NCBI GenBank assembly: GCA_964036315.1
Contig: OZ038482.1
Location: 15,443,882-15,507,881, forward strand
Source: Acanthosepion esculentum
Lineage: Eukaryota; Mollusca; Cephalopoda; Sepiida; Sepiidae
Direction: 5' to 3'
Length of the DNA stretch: 64,000 nt
Shown here: in pieces, positions 23,371 to 34,464 of the stretch
Position numbering within the stretch: position 1 is the stretch's first letter
How the letters are laid out: each line of letters opens with the position of its first letter
Position numbers and translations under genes: made by a program
Notes under the pieces: generated by a model
The model's database searches: none
What the model saw: only the letters and a program-made list of their open reading frames with translations
Told to the model about the DNA's origin: nothing

Positions 23371-23971
23371 GTTATATAGGAAGTTTGAATATAAATCGCC
23401 AGTGAGTAAACACAGACGAATCCATTATTGAATTAAGTAGACCACGTGACCATAGAGGAAACGCATATATGGAAGGTAGCGTATGTCTGATTGATCGTTA
23501 TTTCTAGTCTATCCTCTATTACTATACGAACCGCTATTCTCTACTCTATTCACTATACTATTTCTCTATTCAAATCACTATACAGATTAGTAATAGGATT
23601 ACTATTCGGTGGTTACTGTTCGAGTGAGTATTATCGAGCAAGTGCTGTTAGTGCGAGTGTTATTCAAAGGCGTCTGACACCAGCATTGTTCAACGGTATT
23701 ACTATAGTTGTATCTGCAATTACAAAGTCTCTACTACAACGAGCATTACGAAAGTGACAACGAGTATTCGTTGACATCACAAAAATAATACGTTTTATAT
23801 GTACATATGTGTATAGTTTATGCATACATATATAATTACAGAATGTCTTAGATATGAACAGTAATTTATTGTAATTTTAACTCAATTTATTGATATTTAC
23901 CTGTATGAAAAAACTTGTTCACTTAGCTGCCTTACTTTTAAAATAAGAGGAATCCGCTTTTGTTGATGGAT
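23368..23971. other. Unrecognised, one 88-codon frame
   Basis: An open frame at 23491-23757 is rich in serine, isoleucine and leucine and begins in ATTACTATAC-like repeats. No domain; I do not call it a gene. Confidence 0.35.
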
Positions 23972-24265
23972 CAGTTGCGTACTTAACTCTCGAACTGATA
24001 TTGTAATCAAAGCAAGGTTCATCTGTTAAATTTATATATTTCTGTTAGAGCGACAAACGTTACAAAGAAAGAAAGAAAGAAAGAAAGAAAGAAATTTTGA
24101 TTGCAGGAAGACATAACTCTCGGACTGATACTGTAATCAAAGCAAGGTTCATTTGTTAATTTTATATATTTCTGTTAGCGTGACAGACGTTACAAAAAAC
24201 GAACGAAAAAAGAAAGAAAGAAGAAATGAAAGAAAGAAATTTGCATTGCAGAAAGACATACCTCT
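23972..24265. repeat. Two-unit tandem duplication ending in (GAAA)n
   Basis: ACTGTAATCAAAGCAAGGTT-type sequence and TTATATATTTCTGTTAG occur twice, about 134 bp apart. Each is followed by a GAAA-rich run (24064-24095 and about 24208-24240). Confidence 0.85.
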
Positions 24266-24334
24266 ACTCAACCATTCGCCATTTCTTTTTTTTCTGGCGA
24301 CAACTCGTCATCTTAATTTACACAGCACACGATT

Positions 24335-24762
24335 TCTATGTGCCATGTCCTTTCAGGACGTAGATGATCATGGCTCTCCACCTCCCTCTATCCGTTGCAG
24401 CTTTCAACAAGTTCCTGACCTCTGTTTTCTCCCCACAGACCACATTCTGTCATCCACCTGCTCAAACCCGCCAGGAAAGTTTCCTTCTCCCTCTATTCGA
24501 CCCGCGAGTATCAGATTCTCAAAGCCCTCGTTCTTCATTATGAGTCCCAGAAACTTCGGCTGCCTCTTCCTGTATGAGCCTCCTCCTTGTTTTGCATCCT
24601 CACCAAGACTTCAGCGTTGCTCACACGCTCGGTTCACGAAATCCTCAGCATCCTTCTGTACAATCACATCTCTGTCGCATCGAGTCTCCTCTTCATCCGT
24701 GAGGATATCGTCCAGCATTCGCTGCCGTAAAGGACAGATGTCACGATTACACTACCATATTC
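24335..24762 (-). pseudogene. LINE-A C-terminal end
   Basis: The minus strand matches the C-terminal part of the copy at 19745-20385 (GTGAGCAACGCTGAAG, GGAGAGCCATGATCATCTAC). Deletions and frameshifts are frequent. Followed by a 60-bp gap and another LINE piece. Confidence 0.7.
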
Positions 24763-24825
24763 GAAGAATACTTTCTTAATGATGAATTATGATGTTGAAA
24801 GAGTGACAAGAAATTTTCTGGTTGT

Positions 24826-25047
24826 ATAGTCCATGGTATTTTCCTTATGTCGTCTGTAGAATCATATCCCTGATGCGCCATACTTCCTCTTCATTTGCGA
24901 GGAAATTGTCCCACATTCGATGCCATATTGGAAGATTGGCATTACATATAAGACTAGCAATTTTTTCTTGGCTTATAATAAACATTTTCTTCTTTCTTAA
25001 TATTTTGTTAAGCTTTTGGAAGGCATTTTCTTTGCTATTCCAAAGTA
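24826..25047 (-). pseudogene. LINE thumb fragment, part 2 of an interrupted copy
   Basis: Reads KENAFQKLNKILRKKKMFI, then ISQEKIASLICNANLPIW and ANEEEVWRIRDMIL. It is homologous to the thumb region of LINE-A but clearly diverged. Its upstream half continues at 25968, beyond the inserted T1 element. Confidence 0.7.
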
Positions 25048-25965
25048 CAGTGCTGTTCATTAAAAGTGACGCACCTGATGTTTTTTTTTTAATAAATGTT
25101 CTCTTCTCCGATGAAACGAAAGTTGAGCTAAATTCAAAGGATAAGCGCTCAAAAATCCGAAGAAGAAGCTTTGAAAGCTTTTTGAATTTAGCAGTAAGTA
25201 CTGCCAAGCATCCGTTCAGTATAATGTTCTGGGGATGCTTTTCTTTTCATGGAACTGGTTTCTTAAAACCTATTGAAAAGACCCTCAGGAGCGAGCAGTA
25301 AAAGAGAATTTTAGAGTCTTGTCTGCTCCCTTCTGCTGAGAGGCTGCAAATCGACCCCACCAAGCTCATTTTTATGCAGGATAATGCTCACTGTCACAAA
25401 TCAAAATTGATGAAGGAATACTTTAATGAGAAGCAGGTGAGTGTTATGACATGGTTGCCCCAATCTCCTGACCTCAACCCCATAGAAAACTTAGGGAGCA
25501 TTATAAAGTACAGGCTCTCGAGAAAGCAGTTGAGCAACAAAGAGGATTTGATTGTGAATTTCATATCTGAATAGAATTCAATGCTTGGAGAGGAGATTTG
25601 CTAGAACCTAATCAAGTCAATGCCAAAAAGGGTTGAAAAGGTTATTCAAAATAAAAGAGGACCCATAGATTATTAAATATTTCGAACTATATTACCTATT
25701 ATAAATAAATTATACCTTTATTATTCTTTATTTAAAGTTGTTCGTTTATGTTTCTATTAATTACTAGTTGCAGGAAATAAATTTCATTTATATCCAAAAT
25801 TATAATTATCAATAGAATACCTTAAGGTGAGTAAACTTTTTTAGTAGGTTGTCGTGAAGGGGTCTTTATATTAGTAAGATTAAAAATTAGTTTGACCCCA
25901 AAAACAATCGGCGAAAAAATTTTAAGTAAAAAAATCAGGTGAGCCACTTTTATCGAACATCGCTG
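25048..25965 (+). mobile_element. Tc1-type element T1, internally deleted, copy 2
   Basis: TA-flanked, with termini CAGTGCTGTTCATTAAAAGT and inverted ACTTTTATCGAACATCGCTG. The catalytic half is again present (LFSDETKVEL, FMQDNAHCHKS, SPDLNPIENLGSIIKYRLS) and the N-terminal half absent, with the same junction to a T-run as in copy 1. Stops differ: SEQ-stop-KRILE and ISE-stop-NS. A 43-bp piece near 21510-21553 of copy 1 is missing here. It interrupts a minus-strand LINE (VEIRK on the right, NSKENAFQKL on the left), which fixes the insertion order. Confidence 0.88.
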
Positions 25966-25967
25966 TA

Positions 25968-26130
25968 TTTTCGGATTTCTACGTCTTATTTTCCGTTAAA
26001 TGTTTCCCGAATAATTCAATGTCTGTAATTTCTTGGTACCAAAACTTTGCTCGCATATTCTACTAACTTCTTATAATTTATGGTCTTTCGTTTCTTCTTA
26101 CTTTCTTTTACTGTCAACAGTTTTCTTTCA
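25968..26130 (-). pseudogene. LINE thumb fragment, part 1 of an interrupted copy
   Basis: Minus strand gives KLVEYASKVLVPRNYRH and DVEIRK, joining in register with the piece at 24826-25047 when the T1 element is removed. Confidence 0.6.
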
Positions 26131-26790
26131 ATGACTGCCACTGTCACTGTGTTATCTCCCTATCATAAGTAGTTAAGATTTATTATCAATAATAAATCAT
26201 GGTAGGACTTCTAGTTCACTTGACATCATCTAGCTTTAATACTTTAATTGAATAATTATGATAGTATTAAAGACTGAATGAAAATATCTTTAAATGTGTG
26301 GTCATTTATTGTAAACTTGTGACATTAATAAATGAATGCTTATTCAATAAACCGCTATTAGGTAGGTTTAACAAGTCATTAACCGTGTCACCTGGACACA
26401 TGTAAATATGCCCTTTTATGCTGTCATAAAATTATACAAATGACTCAATAACACTTGGCTTCCAGGATTTAGTGTAGTCTTTATCGATTATCAGCTGTTG
26501 GATAGAACATATCTTCACTGAGGTTCTATATTTCTTTAATTTAAACAGTTATGTCACATCACCAAACAGGACTTTTAACAATAAATATATTTCCATTTCG
26601 CTTTCTGCTAGAGACCCATTAACATTTCGGCAAACAGCTGCAACCTGTTTATTCATTTATAATCCTAATTTCGAAATTTTTATACGATTTTTTTTTGGGT
26701 GGTCTACGCATTGAAAATCATGGTTTTAAGCGTAAGACTAAATATCTAATATGTACTTTTTTTATTCAACTGCAGATTTCATCAATTAAT

Positions 26791-27579
26791 TTTGTTTGGT
26801 TTGGTTTGTTTTGTTTTACGGCATATCAACCTCAATGGGTTATTTAATGCCGACAACATTTTTAGGATAGATTCATATGAATAGAATATGTATTATTTGG
26901 TTTAGATTGGTTTGGTTTATTTTGTTTAACGGCATATCAACCTCAATGGGTTATTTAATGCTGACAACATTTTTAGGATAGATTCATATGAATAGAATAT
27001 GTATTATTTGATTAAATTGGTTTAGTTTATTTTGTTTTACGGCATATCAACCTCAATGGGTTATTTAATGCCGACAACATTTTTCCTGTTAATATTTTGT
27101 TACGTCAAAAATCTATTTCTGGTAATATTTTTTCCTGAAAAATGTATAGCTGGTAATATTATTTTTTAAAAATGTATTGCTGGTAATATTTTTATTTTCT
27201 TCAAAAAATTATTTCTGGTAATAATTTTTTGCAAAGTATTTCTAGTATTAAAACCTATTTTTATACATTTACAATGCTTTTTACCTCAGTTTCGATGTTA
27301 AGTATTTGCCCATAGCTGGCACCCTAACAGGTGCTACCAACCAGGGTCAGGGTGGACCTGGGAACTCCAGCAATTAAGAGGTGGTTCCACGCTCCTCAAA
27401 ACCTCCTGATCAGAGGCCTTGCTGTTGGACGTAGTTTATCGTCTTACCCAGGACGCGGATGTAATTTATTGTCATAACCTTGATGTGGATGTAGTTTATC
27501 GTCTTACCTTGGATACGGATATAGTTTATCGTCATACCCAGGACGTGGATGTAGTTTGTCGTCATACCCAGGACAGTCG
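26791..27579 (-). mobile_element. Composite VNTR retroposon, copy 2, with 9-bp TSD
   Basis: Flanked by TCAATTAAT at 26782-26790 and 27580-27588. In element orientation (minus strand) there is a 5' minisatellite of about five 30-bp units (27426-27577). The core follows (CAGCAAGGCCTCTGATCAGG, ACAGGTGCTACC in complement, CTATGGGCAAATA), then a second minisatellite of TTACCAGxAATACATTTTT units (27085-27250). The last module is three tandem copies of the tail (GATATGCCGTAAAACAAAAC, CATTGAGGTTGATATG) ending in AAACCAAAC. The paired arm at 28850 lacks the insert and so shows the empty site. Retroposition is inferred from the duplication and tail. Confidence 0.85.
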
Positions 27580-27943
27580 TCAATTAATATGGATATGTGG
27601 CTTTAGAGGTTTTCTCCGAACGTGAATTCTTTTCGTTCGGATGTGAGAGCCTCTGCTTTCCCTTTAGGGGGTGAGGGCGTTTATAAACATACATGTCATC
27701 CGGTTGTTTCACGTGTACACACCCTTAGCGCAACAAAGTCGATAAACTGTCTGCCTGTTGTGGGCAACCGCGGAAATCCAGTGAAGGAGCGAATCCACAC
27801 CTGGGTTATAGTAGGGTATCTTTCTGGACATTCACTGATGCAACGGGGCTTATAAGACGCTCTGGTGTGACAATGGAAGGTCTATTTTTCTAACATATGG
27901 ACAGGAGGAGTCCAGTACATATTAGAGTCATCACAGAACGACT

Positions 27944-28290
27944 ACTTTTAGAATAAAGGTTCCTTATTGGTATGAAATTCGAGTCGGACTATTTGGTATT
28001 TCCTGTCACGAATCATACACTACAAAAGATTTCGATTGAGTTCGAAGTGCAAATGTAAAATAGTACACACTGGTCTTTACACAGACCAACAACTCTTAGA
28101 ATAAAGGTTCCTTATTGGCATGAAAATATATTCAGACCATCTGATATTTCCTGGCACGAATCACACACTATAAAATGTCTTGATTGAGTTTGAGATACAA
28201 TAGTAAAATAGTACCCACTAGGCTCTATACAGACCAACATCTCTTAGGACAGAGGCTCTTTATTCGCATGAAATTCGATTCAGACCATCT
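27944..28290. repeat. 148-bp tandem repeat, 2.3 units
   Basis: AGAATAAAGGTTCCTTATTG starts units at 27949 and 28097; a diverged third begins near 28245. Lies in the loop of the palindrome. Confidence 0.85.
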
Positions 28291-29469
28291 TTCATAGCAC
28301 AATAATATTTTGATCCCCTTATGAAAATGAAGATTCAGTCAATGATAGCTTTTATCTTCGGATATTCAGTGGCTGGTGATACATTGGGAATTCTTTGGAA
28401 AATCTCTTTTCTGCATCTTGTTGATTAAGATTTCTTGATATGACGTATTTATCCGTCTATAAGTCTAGTCGTCAAGACTAAATTTCAAAGGAAATTCTAC
28501 TCATCAAATTTTCATTGGGAAGTATACGTCACAAAGAGGATGAATGCTAAAGAAAGTTTCGTTTGTCAAACAGAAAGTAACGAGAATGAACTGAAAATTT
28601 CTCATTTTTTACTACATTAGAAAGTCTGATAATAATAATTATTAAAGATACCTTCCTAGAAAGCAGGTGTAGAATCGCTTCTTCACTGGATTTCCGCGGT
28701 TGCCCACAACAGGCAGACAGTTTGTCGACTTTGTTGCGCTAAGAGTGTGCACACGGGAAACAACCGGAAGACATGTATATTTATAAGCGCCCTCACCCCT
28801 AAAGGGAAAAGCAGAGGCTCTCACATTTAAAGCCACACATCCTTAACGATATCAATTGAAGAAATCTGCAGCTGAATAAAAAAATTAAATATGAGATATT
28901 TAGTCTTATACTTAAAACCATGATGTTTAGTGCGTAGACCTGTCTTTTATCTCCCCGCCCCCCATTCCAAAAAAAGTATCGTATAAAAAATTCGAAATTA
29001 CGACTTTAAATGAATAAATAGCTTGCGACTGTTTGCCGAAATGTTACTGGGTCTCCAGCAGAAAACAAAATGGAAATATGTTTTTTGTTAAAACTCACGT
29101 AACACTTTAAAATAAAGAAAATAATTTGTTAAGGACTGATGTAAAAGATTTTAATATATTTCGAGAAATTCTAAAAATATGTTCCATAATAAAATAATAA
29201 TGAATAAAAATAAAAGTACTCATTTACCATGAAGGAATTTATCGCTTTTATAGACTTCTAGAAATAAATATATTTCTGATGACATTTTTATTAAGGCCTT
29301 TCATTTAACATGTTACCATAGCCTGTTGTTTATATAAGTCTGGCACAGGTTCACAAAATGGAGTAAACATCAAACATCTTACCCGAATGATTTATGGAGA
29401 TATTGTAATCTATCTGTCAAACATACGTGTATTCATTAGGTTGTATGTATATAGCATTGACTTTACAAG

Positions 29470-29618
<149 letters not shown>

Positions 29619-29620
29619 CA

Positions 29621-30656
29621 TACGGGGTTGGACAAAATAATTGGAACAGGTGCAAATTCCACTCCTATATTTCAAAGACCTATTATATTAAGAACTTTAA
29701 CTAAAACTTTGTAATTGCAGGTTATATCTATTGTAAATACGTTTATTTATCTAATTTACTCTCTTTGTCTTATTTATTTTTAGAATTTAGTAAAATTTAA
29801 GCTAAATGCGTGACGTCTCCGAGTTCGAAAAAGGGCAAATTGTTGGAGCTCGCATGGCAGGAGCCTCGATCACTAAGGTTGCTGAACTGTTCGGTTTTTC
29901 AAGAGCTACCATGTCAAGAACTATGACGCAATTCAAGAAACAGGGCAAAACTTCGAGCAACCGTAGCATTTCAGGCCGGAGTTGCAAACGTACTGACAGG
30001 AACCGACGTGCATTGAAACGCAATGTGGTAAAAAAATCACCGGACTACTGCGGCCAAAGTGACTGCTGAGTTGAATAATCATCTGAATAGTCCAGTTTCT
30101 ACTAAAACTGTTCGTCGTGAGCTCCATAAGGCTGCATACCATGGAAGAGCCGCTGTAAGGAAACCTCTTCTCTCCACTCGCAACATTCAGAAATGGTTGA
30201 AGTGGCGCAGAGATCACAATGCCTGGTCTGCAGACCAATGGAAGCAAGTCATATTCTCAGACGAGTCCAGTTTTTCTCTTTTCTCAACTTTAGAGCAAGT
30301 TTATATGTGAAGGCAGCCCAAAGAAGCTTACAACCCTGACTGCCTTCTTCCATCAGTGAAGCATGGAGGTGGATCAATGATAGTTTGGGCCGCCATATCA
30401 TGGAAATGCCCCGGTTAAGTAGTTGTCCTGCATGGTAGAATCAACAGTAAAGATTACCTGAACATTTTGGAAAATCATATTCATCCAATGGCCCAGACTT
30501 TATTCCCTGATGGTGACTGCATCTTCCAAGACGATAATGCTCCAATACATACCGCTCGAGTGGTTAAGAATTGGTATGAAGAGCATGAAGTGAGCTAGAA
30601 CACATGGAGTGGCCTCCCCAATCTCCAGATATCAATATTATTGAACATTTGTGGTC
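29621..30656 (+). pseudogene. Tc1-type transposase T2, truncated by a SINE
   Basis: A terminal-repeat-like CGGGGTTGGACAAAATAATT lies at 29623. The reading begins MRDVSEFEKGQIVGARMAG, a Tc1 HTH domain with SITKVAELFGFSRATMSR. A one-base shift near the A7 run at 30030 moves the frame to RTTAAKVTAELNNHLNS and the second HTH. Then come IFSDESSF (first D), VKHGGGSMIVWAAISW, FQDDNAPIHTARV (second D) and, after another shift near 30590, WPPQSPDINIIEHLWS (E). TGA and TAA replace tryptophan and another residue near 30307 and 30416. The gene stops at 30656, where SINE S3 starts. Confidence 0.9.
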
Positions 30657-30766
30657 GGTAAATGTTATTTAATATTGTTTATTATAAACAGATCATTTAC
30701 TTAAATACTTGTATCTATAAAAAGAATGTTAAACATTATACTGTCTTTAAATACTATGTCCATTTC

Positions 30767-30811
<45 letters not shown>
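30657..30811 (+). mobile_element. SINE S3 body plus (TA)n tail
   Basis: TTTATTATAAACAGATCATT, TCTATAAAAAGAATG and ACTATGTCCATTTCAT match the S3 copies at 38850-38960. The element runs straight into a TA array, as the 38960 copy also does. The head is missing: it is 5'-truncated at the T2 transposase. Confidence 0.75.
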
Positions 30812-30814
<3 letters not shown>

Positions 30815-31187
30815 TGTACCTTAAAATTATATTCTTTTCCGGAAGTAATAGTAACACGTCTAAAGATGACAGCTCATCTAGACAAGCATGAATAACATAC
30901 ACACCCCTAAACCTACATTTTTTCACTTTTCTACTCTAGAATTGATCTGTCTTTTGATTGGTCAACTAAAATATACCCTTAAAATTTTGAAATCTTGTTT
31001 CCTCCCCACCTTCTTAAATTTTCAACAAAATACCATTCTGTTTTATAAAGGAAATTATTTTCATCAAAAGTTACCCAAAATCACTTTATAATGGAACAAA
31101 CTTAAAGTTCCAACACAAATTTCCGTGTCGCGATGTAAAATATTTCTTAAATAATATATATATAAAACGTTTGTGGTTTCTCTTATC

Positions 31188-31193
<6 letters not shown>

Positions 31194-31247
<54 letters not shown>
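31194..31247. repeat. (TA)n array at the centre of an inverted repeat
   Basis: About 27 TA units exactly between the inverted arms. Confidence 0.95.
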
Positions 31248-31253
<6 letters not shown>

Positions 31254-31324
31254 GATAAGAGAAACCACAAACGTTTTTGATTGTAATGTGGATTATTTAA
31301 AAAAATATTATGCTTTATTTTCCA

Positions 31325-31370
31325 TAATTTTGCTACACGTTTTTCCGGTCTCGCGACCGTCATCAGGCAC
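31325..31370 (-). ncRNA. Hammerhead ribozyme motif (type I layout)
   Basis: Minus strand: helix I UGC with GCA, core CUGAUGA (31360-31366), helix II CGGUC-GCGA-GACCG with a GNRA tetraloop (31346-31359), GAAA (31342-31345), then a helix III region AACGUGU and triplet GUA. Helix III carries a mismatch relative to the plus-strand copy at 31441. Core complete. Confidence 0.65.
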
Positions 31371-31440
31371 GGGGTGGAGATTTCCAAATATTATTAAAAA
31401 TAATTCATTTTTTTCTTCATGTGTGGAAATCACCACTCTT

Positions 31441-31483
31441 TGCCTGATGACGGTCGCGAGACCGGAAACACGTGTAGAAAAAT
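31441..31483 (+). ncRNA. Hammerhead ribozyme motif (type I layout)
   Basis: Core CUGAUGA (31444-31450), helix II CGGUC-GCGA-GACCG (31451-31464), GAAA (31465-31468), helix III ACA-CG-UGU, cleavage triplet GUA (A at 31476). Helix I is weaker: C-G, one mismatch, then three U-A pairs. Core, helix II and helix III are all intact. Confidence 0.65.
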
Positions 31484-31603
31484 TATGGAAAATAAAGCAT
31501 AATATTTTTTTTAAAATCCTCTATTACAGCCAGAAACGTTTGCGGTTTTTCTCTTCTTTTTAATATACACACTTTTCTCTTGTTAGAACTGCTATAACCT
31601 CTC

Positions 31604-31607
<4 letters not shown>

Positions 31608-31651
<44 letters not shown>
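31608..31651. repeat. (TA)n array
   Basis: About 22 TA units. Confidence 0.95.
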
Positions 31652-31653
<2 letters not shown>

Positions 31654-32183
31654 TCTGCACATATGTAAATGATTTTCTCATTTTCAATCGAAATATCCAT
31701 GTATTTCTGCCACTGGGTATGATTCTTTTTATGGATAATGATATGCCCATCATCATCTCTCAATCAATGTATATATGAAGAGGTGGTGTAAAGTTCTCGA
31801 ACTGACCCACTCTTGCCAAATCACGTTTTTCTATTTTAGATCCCTTCCAGGCCAGGCGGCGAATATTTCAACACCTCTTCCGAGGTATATTTAAACCAGA
31901 TTATTTTACTCTCTTCCACGATATTGATGCCAACTTGTTGGAATTTGATAGGCAATCAAAAATATGTTTGGGCAGACACTGGGAGATCATGAAATACCTT
32001 TGTATGCTTCGTTGATTACCTGAGGAAATAGGAATTTAAGCCAAAAAAAGTTCACACATACAAATACGCACATGTTCACACATACACCTACGCATCCCTG
32101 GGTAGACAAACGGGCCAGATCAGACAGACGGACATACATCAACAGACTAACGGTTACAGTTTCGGTTTTGCTTGTTTATTTTT
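31652..32183. other. No recognisable gene
   Basis: Unique sequence with short frames; ends in a T/A-rich run that is the tail of the next LINE on the minus strand. Confidence 0.4.
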
Positions 32184-33170
32184 TTATTTATTTATTTTAA
32201 GCTTTTCACCCCAAGCAAGGCTGGAAGCCACTAGCACGCAAGGGGTTACAGAAGATTTGGAGCGAGAGTAGATAGGAGTGATAGAGGAAAGGATGTGGAG
32301 AAGGATAGTGGATAGATCAAGGCAAGGGATTACAGAAGATTTGGAGCGAGAGCAGATAGGAGTGATAGAGGAAAGGATGTGGAGAAGGATAGTGGATAGA
32401 TCAAGGCAAGGGGTTACAGAAGATTTGGAGCGAGAGCAGATAGGAGTGTTAGAGGAAAGGATGTGGAGAATGATAGTGGATAGATCAAGGCAAGGGGTTA
32501 CAGAAGATTTGGAGCGAGAGCAGATAGGAGTGATAGAGGAAAGGATGGGGAGAAGGATAGTGGATAGATCAAGGCAAGGGGTTACAGAAGATTTGGAGTG
32601 AGAGCAGATAGCAGTGAAAGAGGAAAGGATGTGGAGAAGGATAGTGGATAGATCAAGGCAAGGGGTTACAGAAGATTTGGAGTGAGAGCAGATAGCAGTG
32701 AAAGAGGAAAGGATGTGGAGAAGGATAGTGGATAGATCAAGGCAACTGGAGATGTCGATGGACATTACATTTGAATAGTAGGAGATTATAGTTGTCAGGG
32801 AAACCGGAACAAGGAAGGGAGTTCCACAGGCGAGAGGTGCGAGATATGAAGCTATTGGAGTAGAAGAGACGTCTACATTTAACAGTTTCAGCAGTGAAAG
32901 GCTGGGAGCGGGATGCCAGCCTCGTAGGACGCTTGAATTCATGAAGCCTGGGAAGCAGCGAAAGCACCTCATCGGAACAATTACCTTGAAAGATTTTGTA
33001 AAATAAAAAAGACAGAGCGAGGCGACGGCGCGTCTGTGAGGGAGCGACTGCAGACGAGATGACAGATCTGGGCCAATTACGTTGCATACCCGTTTCTGGA
33101 TCTTATCAAGAACCCCGAAGCAAACAGAAGGGGCTCCAGACCATATATGACAGCAATAGCATATGAACGC
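32184..33170 (-). pseudogene. LINE-C 3' end with an 84-bp coding array
   Basis: Minus strand starts near RNWPRSVISSAVAPSQTRRR, then LALSFLFYKIFQGNCSDE, FKRPTRLASRSQPFTAET, RTSRLWNSLP and FPDNYNLLLFK. This is the C-terminal domain of a jockey/CR1-like LINE. It ends with an 84-bp unit repeated about six times (32240-32745). One frame runs through the repeat without shift, as CLDLSTILLHILSS plus a second half of 14 residues. The single-copy state is seen at 37880-38010. The 3' end is an A/T-rich (AATA)n-like tail. 5'-truncated, no RT domain. Confidence 0.88.
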
Positions 33171-33177
33171 CTTATGG

Positions 33178-34262
33178 GTTATTTTATTTGCTCGGGAGGA
33201 TTATAATTTTTACAAAAACGTACTTCCGGCAATATTTTATTTTTCAAAAAATGTATTGCTATTAATATTTATTTTAATAAAAATGTATTGCTTCTCATTT
33301 AATAAAAATATATTGCTGGTAATATTTTTTTAAATAAAAATGCATTGCTCGTAATATCATTTGTTTAATAAAAATGCACTGCTGGTAATAATTTTTGTAA
33401 AATTAGATTGGTAATATTTTTTTATAAACATGTATTGATAGTACTCTCTTTTTTCAAATAAAAATCTATTGCTGGTAATATTTTTTTTAATAGAAAAGGT
33501 ATTGATGGAATTATATTTTTAAATAAAATATATTGCTGGTACTATCTTTTCTAAATAGTAATGTATTGCTAGGAATATTTTTTAATAATAAGGTATTGCT
33601 GGCACAGTATGTTTTACTAAAAATGTATTGTTGGTAATATTTTTTAAATAAAAAGGTATTGCTGGTAAGATTATTTTTAATAAAAATGTATTTATGGTAA
33701 CATTCTTTTAATAAAAATGTATTGCTGGTAATATGTTTTTAAAGTAAACATGTATCTTTTTAAGTAAATTTTTCTCAATAAAAATGTATTGCTCGTAAAA
33801 TTACTTTTTTAATAAAAATGATTTGCTGCTAATATTTTTTTTAATAAAAATATAATGCTGGTAGTATTTTTTTTTAAAATAAAAATGTATTTCTGATAAT
33901 ATTTTTTCCTTACAAAAATTTATTGCTGGTAATTTTTTTTTAAATATATTGCTGTAATATTTTTTCAACTTTTTTTTTTGTAATAACTTATGGCTGTTTT
34001 TTTTTTGTTTTTTTTACTATAAAAATGTATTGCTGTCACTTTCATTATAAATAATTATTTCTAAACTTTCATAGTGTTTTGACCCTGGTTTGGTTGGATA
34101 ACTATTTATTTGTTGCCGGGATCCTAACAGGTGCTACCACCGCGGGTCAGAACGGATCTGGGAACTACAGCAATTAAGAGGGGGTTTCACGCTCCTGAAA
34201 ACGTTCCCGATTAGATGACTTGCTGCCGGATATAATTTATCGCCATTGCCAGGACGAGATAT
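33178..34262 (-). mobile_element. Composite VNTR retroposon, copy 3, second minisatellite expanded
   Basis: The array at about 33190-34060 is built from roughly 28 degenerate 30-bp units (AATAAAAATGTATTGCTGGT plus AATATTTT). In the copies at 59059 and 27085 the same module has only about three to six units. The core follows at 34105-34220 (CCTAACAGGTGCTACCACCG, CAGCAATTAAGAGG), then a single 5' unit (GGATATAATTTATCG). The tail side is very diverged (ATGGGTTATT near 33174). No clear target-site duplication. Confidence 0.8.
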
Positions 34263-34464
34263 TGTTTCTCTGCATACATTGCACCAATCTCAAGAGGAAA
34301 ATAATATATCTCAGATCTCAAAGTTAATTATTAGAGAATTAATCTTTATGTTCTGGTGTCCATAGGCGTGTCCACAGGCCCATAGAGAAACACGCGCACG
34401 CACTCGAATTATGTCTTCCCAAACATATATACATGATTTAATAATAGTAGCTTAGACTATTACA

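Larger units (their letters stand above)
26530..29120. repeat. Large imperfect palindrome with interrupted left arm
   Basis: Left arm: 26530-26790 plus 27580-27830. Right arm: 28640-29120, inverted and contiguous. Diagnostic pairs are TTGTGGGCAACCGCGGAAAT with its complement near 28690, and TCATGGTTTTAAGCGTAAGA with its diverged complement near 28910. By eye the arms are about 85-90% alike. The left arm is split by the composite retroposon at 26791-27579. The loop holds a 148-bp tandem repeat. Origin unknown: a foldback element or an inverted duplication. Confidence 0.8.
31166..31568. mobile_element. Nested inverted repeats carrying two hammerhead motifs
   Basis: ACGTTTGTGGTTTCTCTTAT occurs at 31168, inverted at about 31253-31275 across a (TA)n array, and again diverged near 31540. 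Inside, 31297-31345 and 31465-31516 form a second inverted pair (TATTATGCTTTATTTTCCAT). Between these lie two face-to-face hammerhead motifs. No protein coding seen. Confidence 0.8.
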
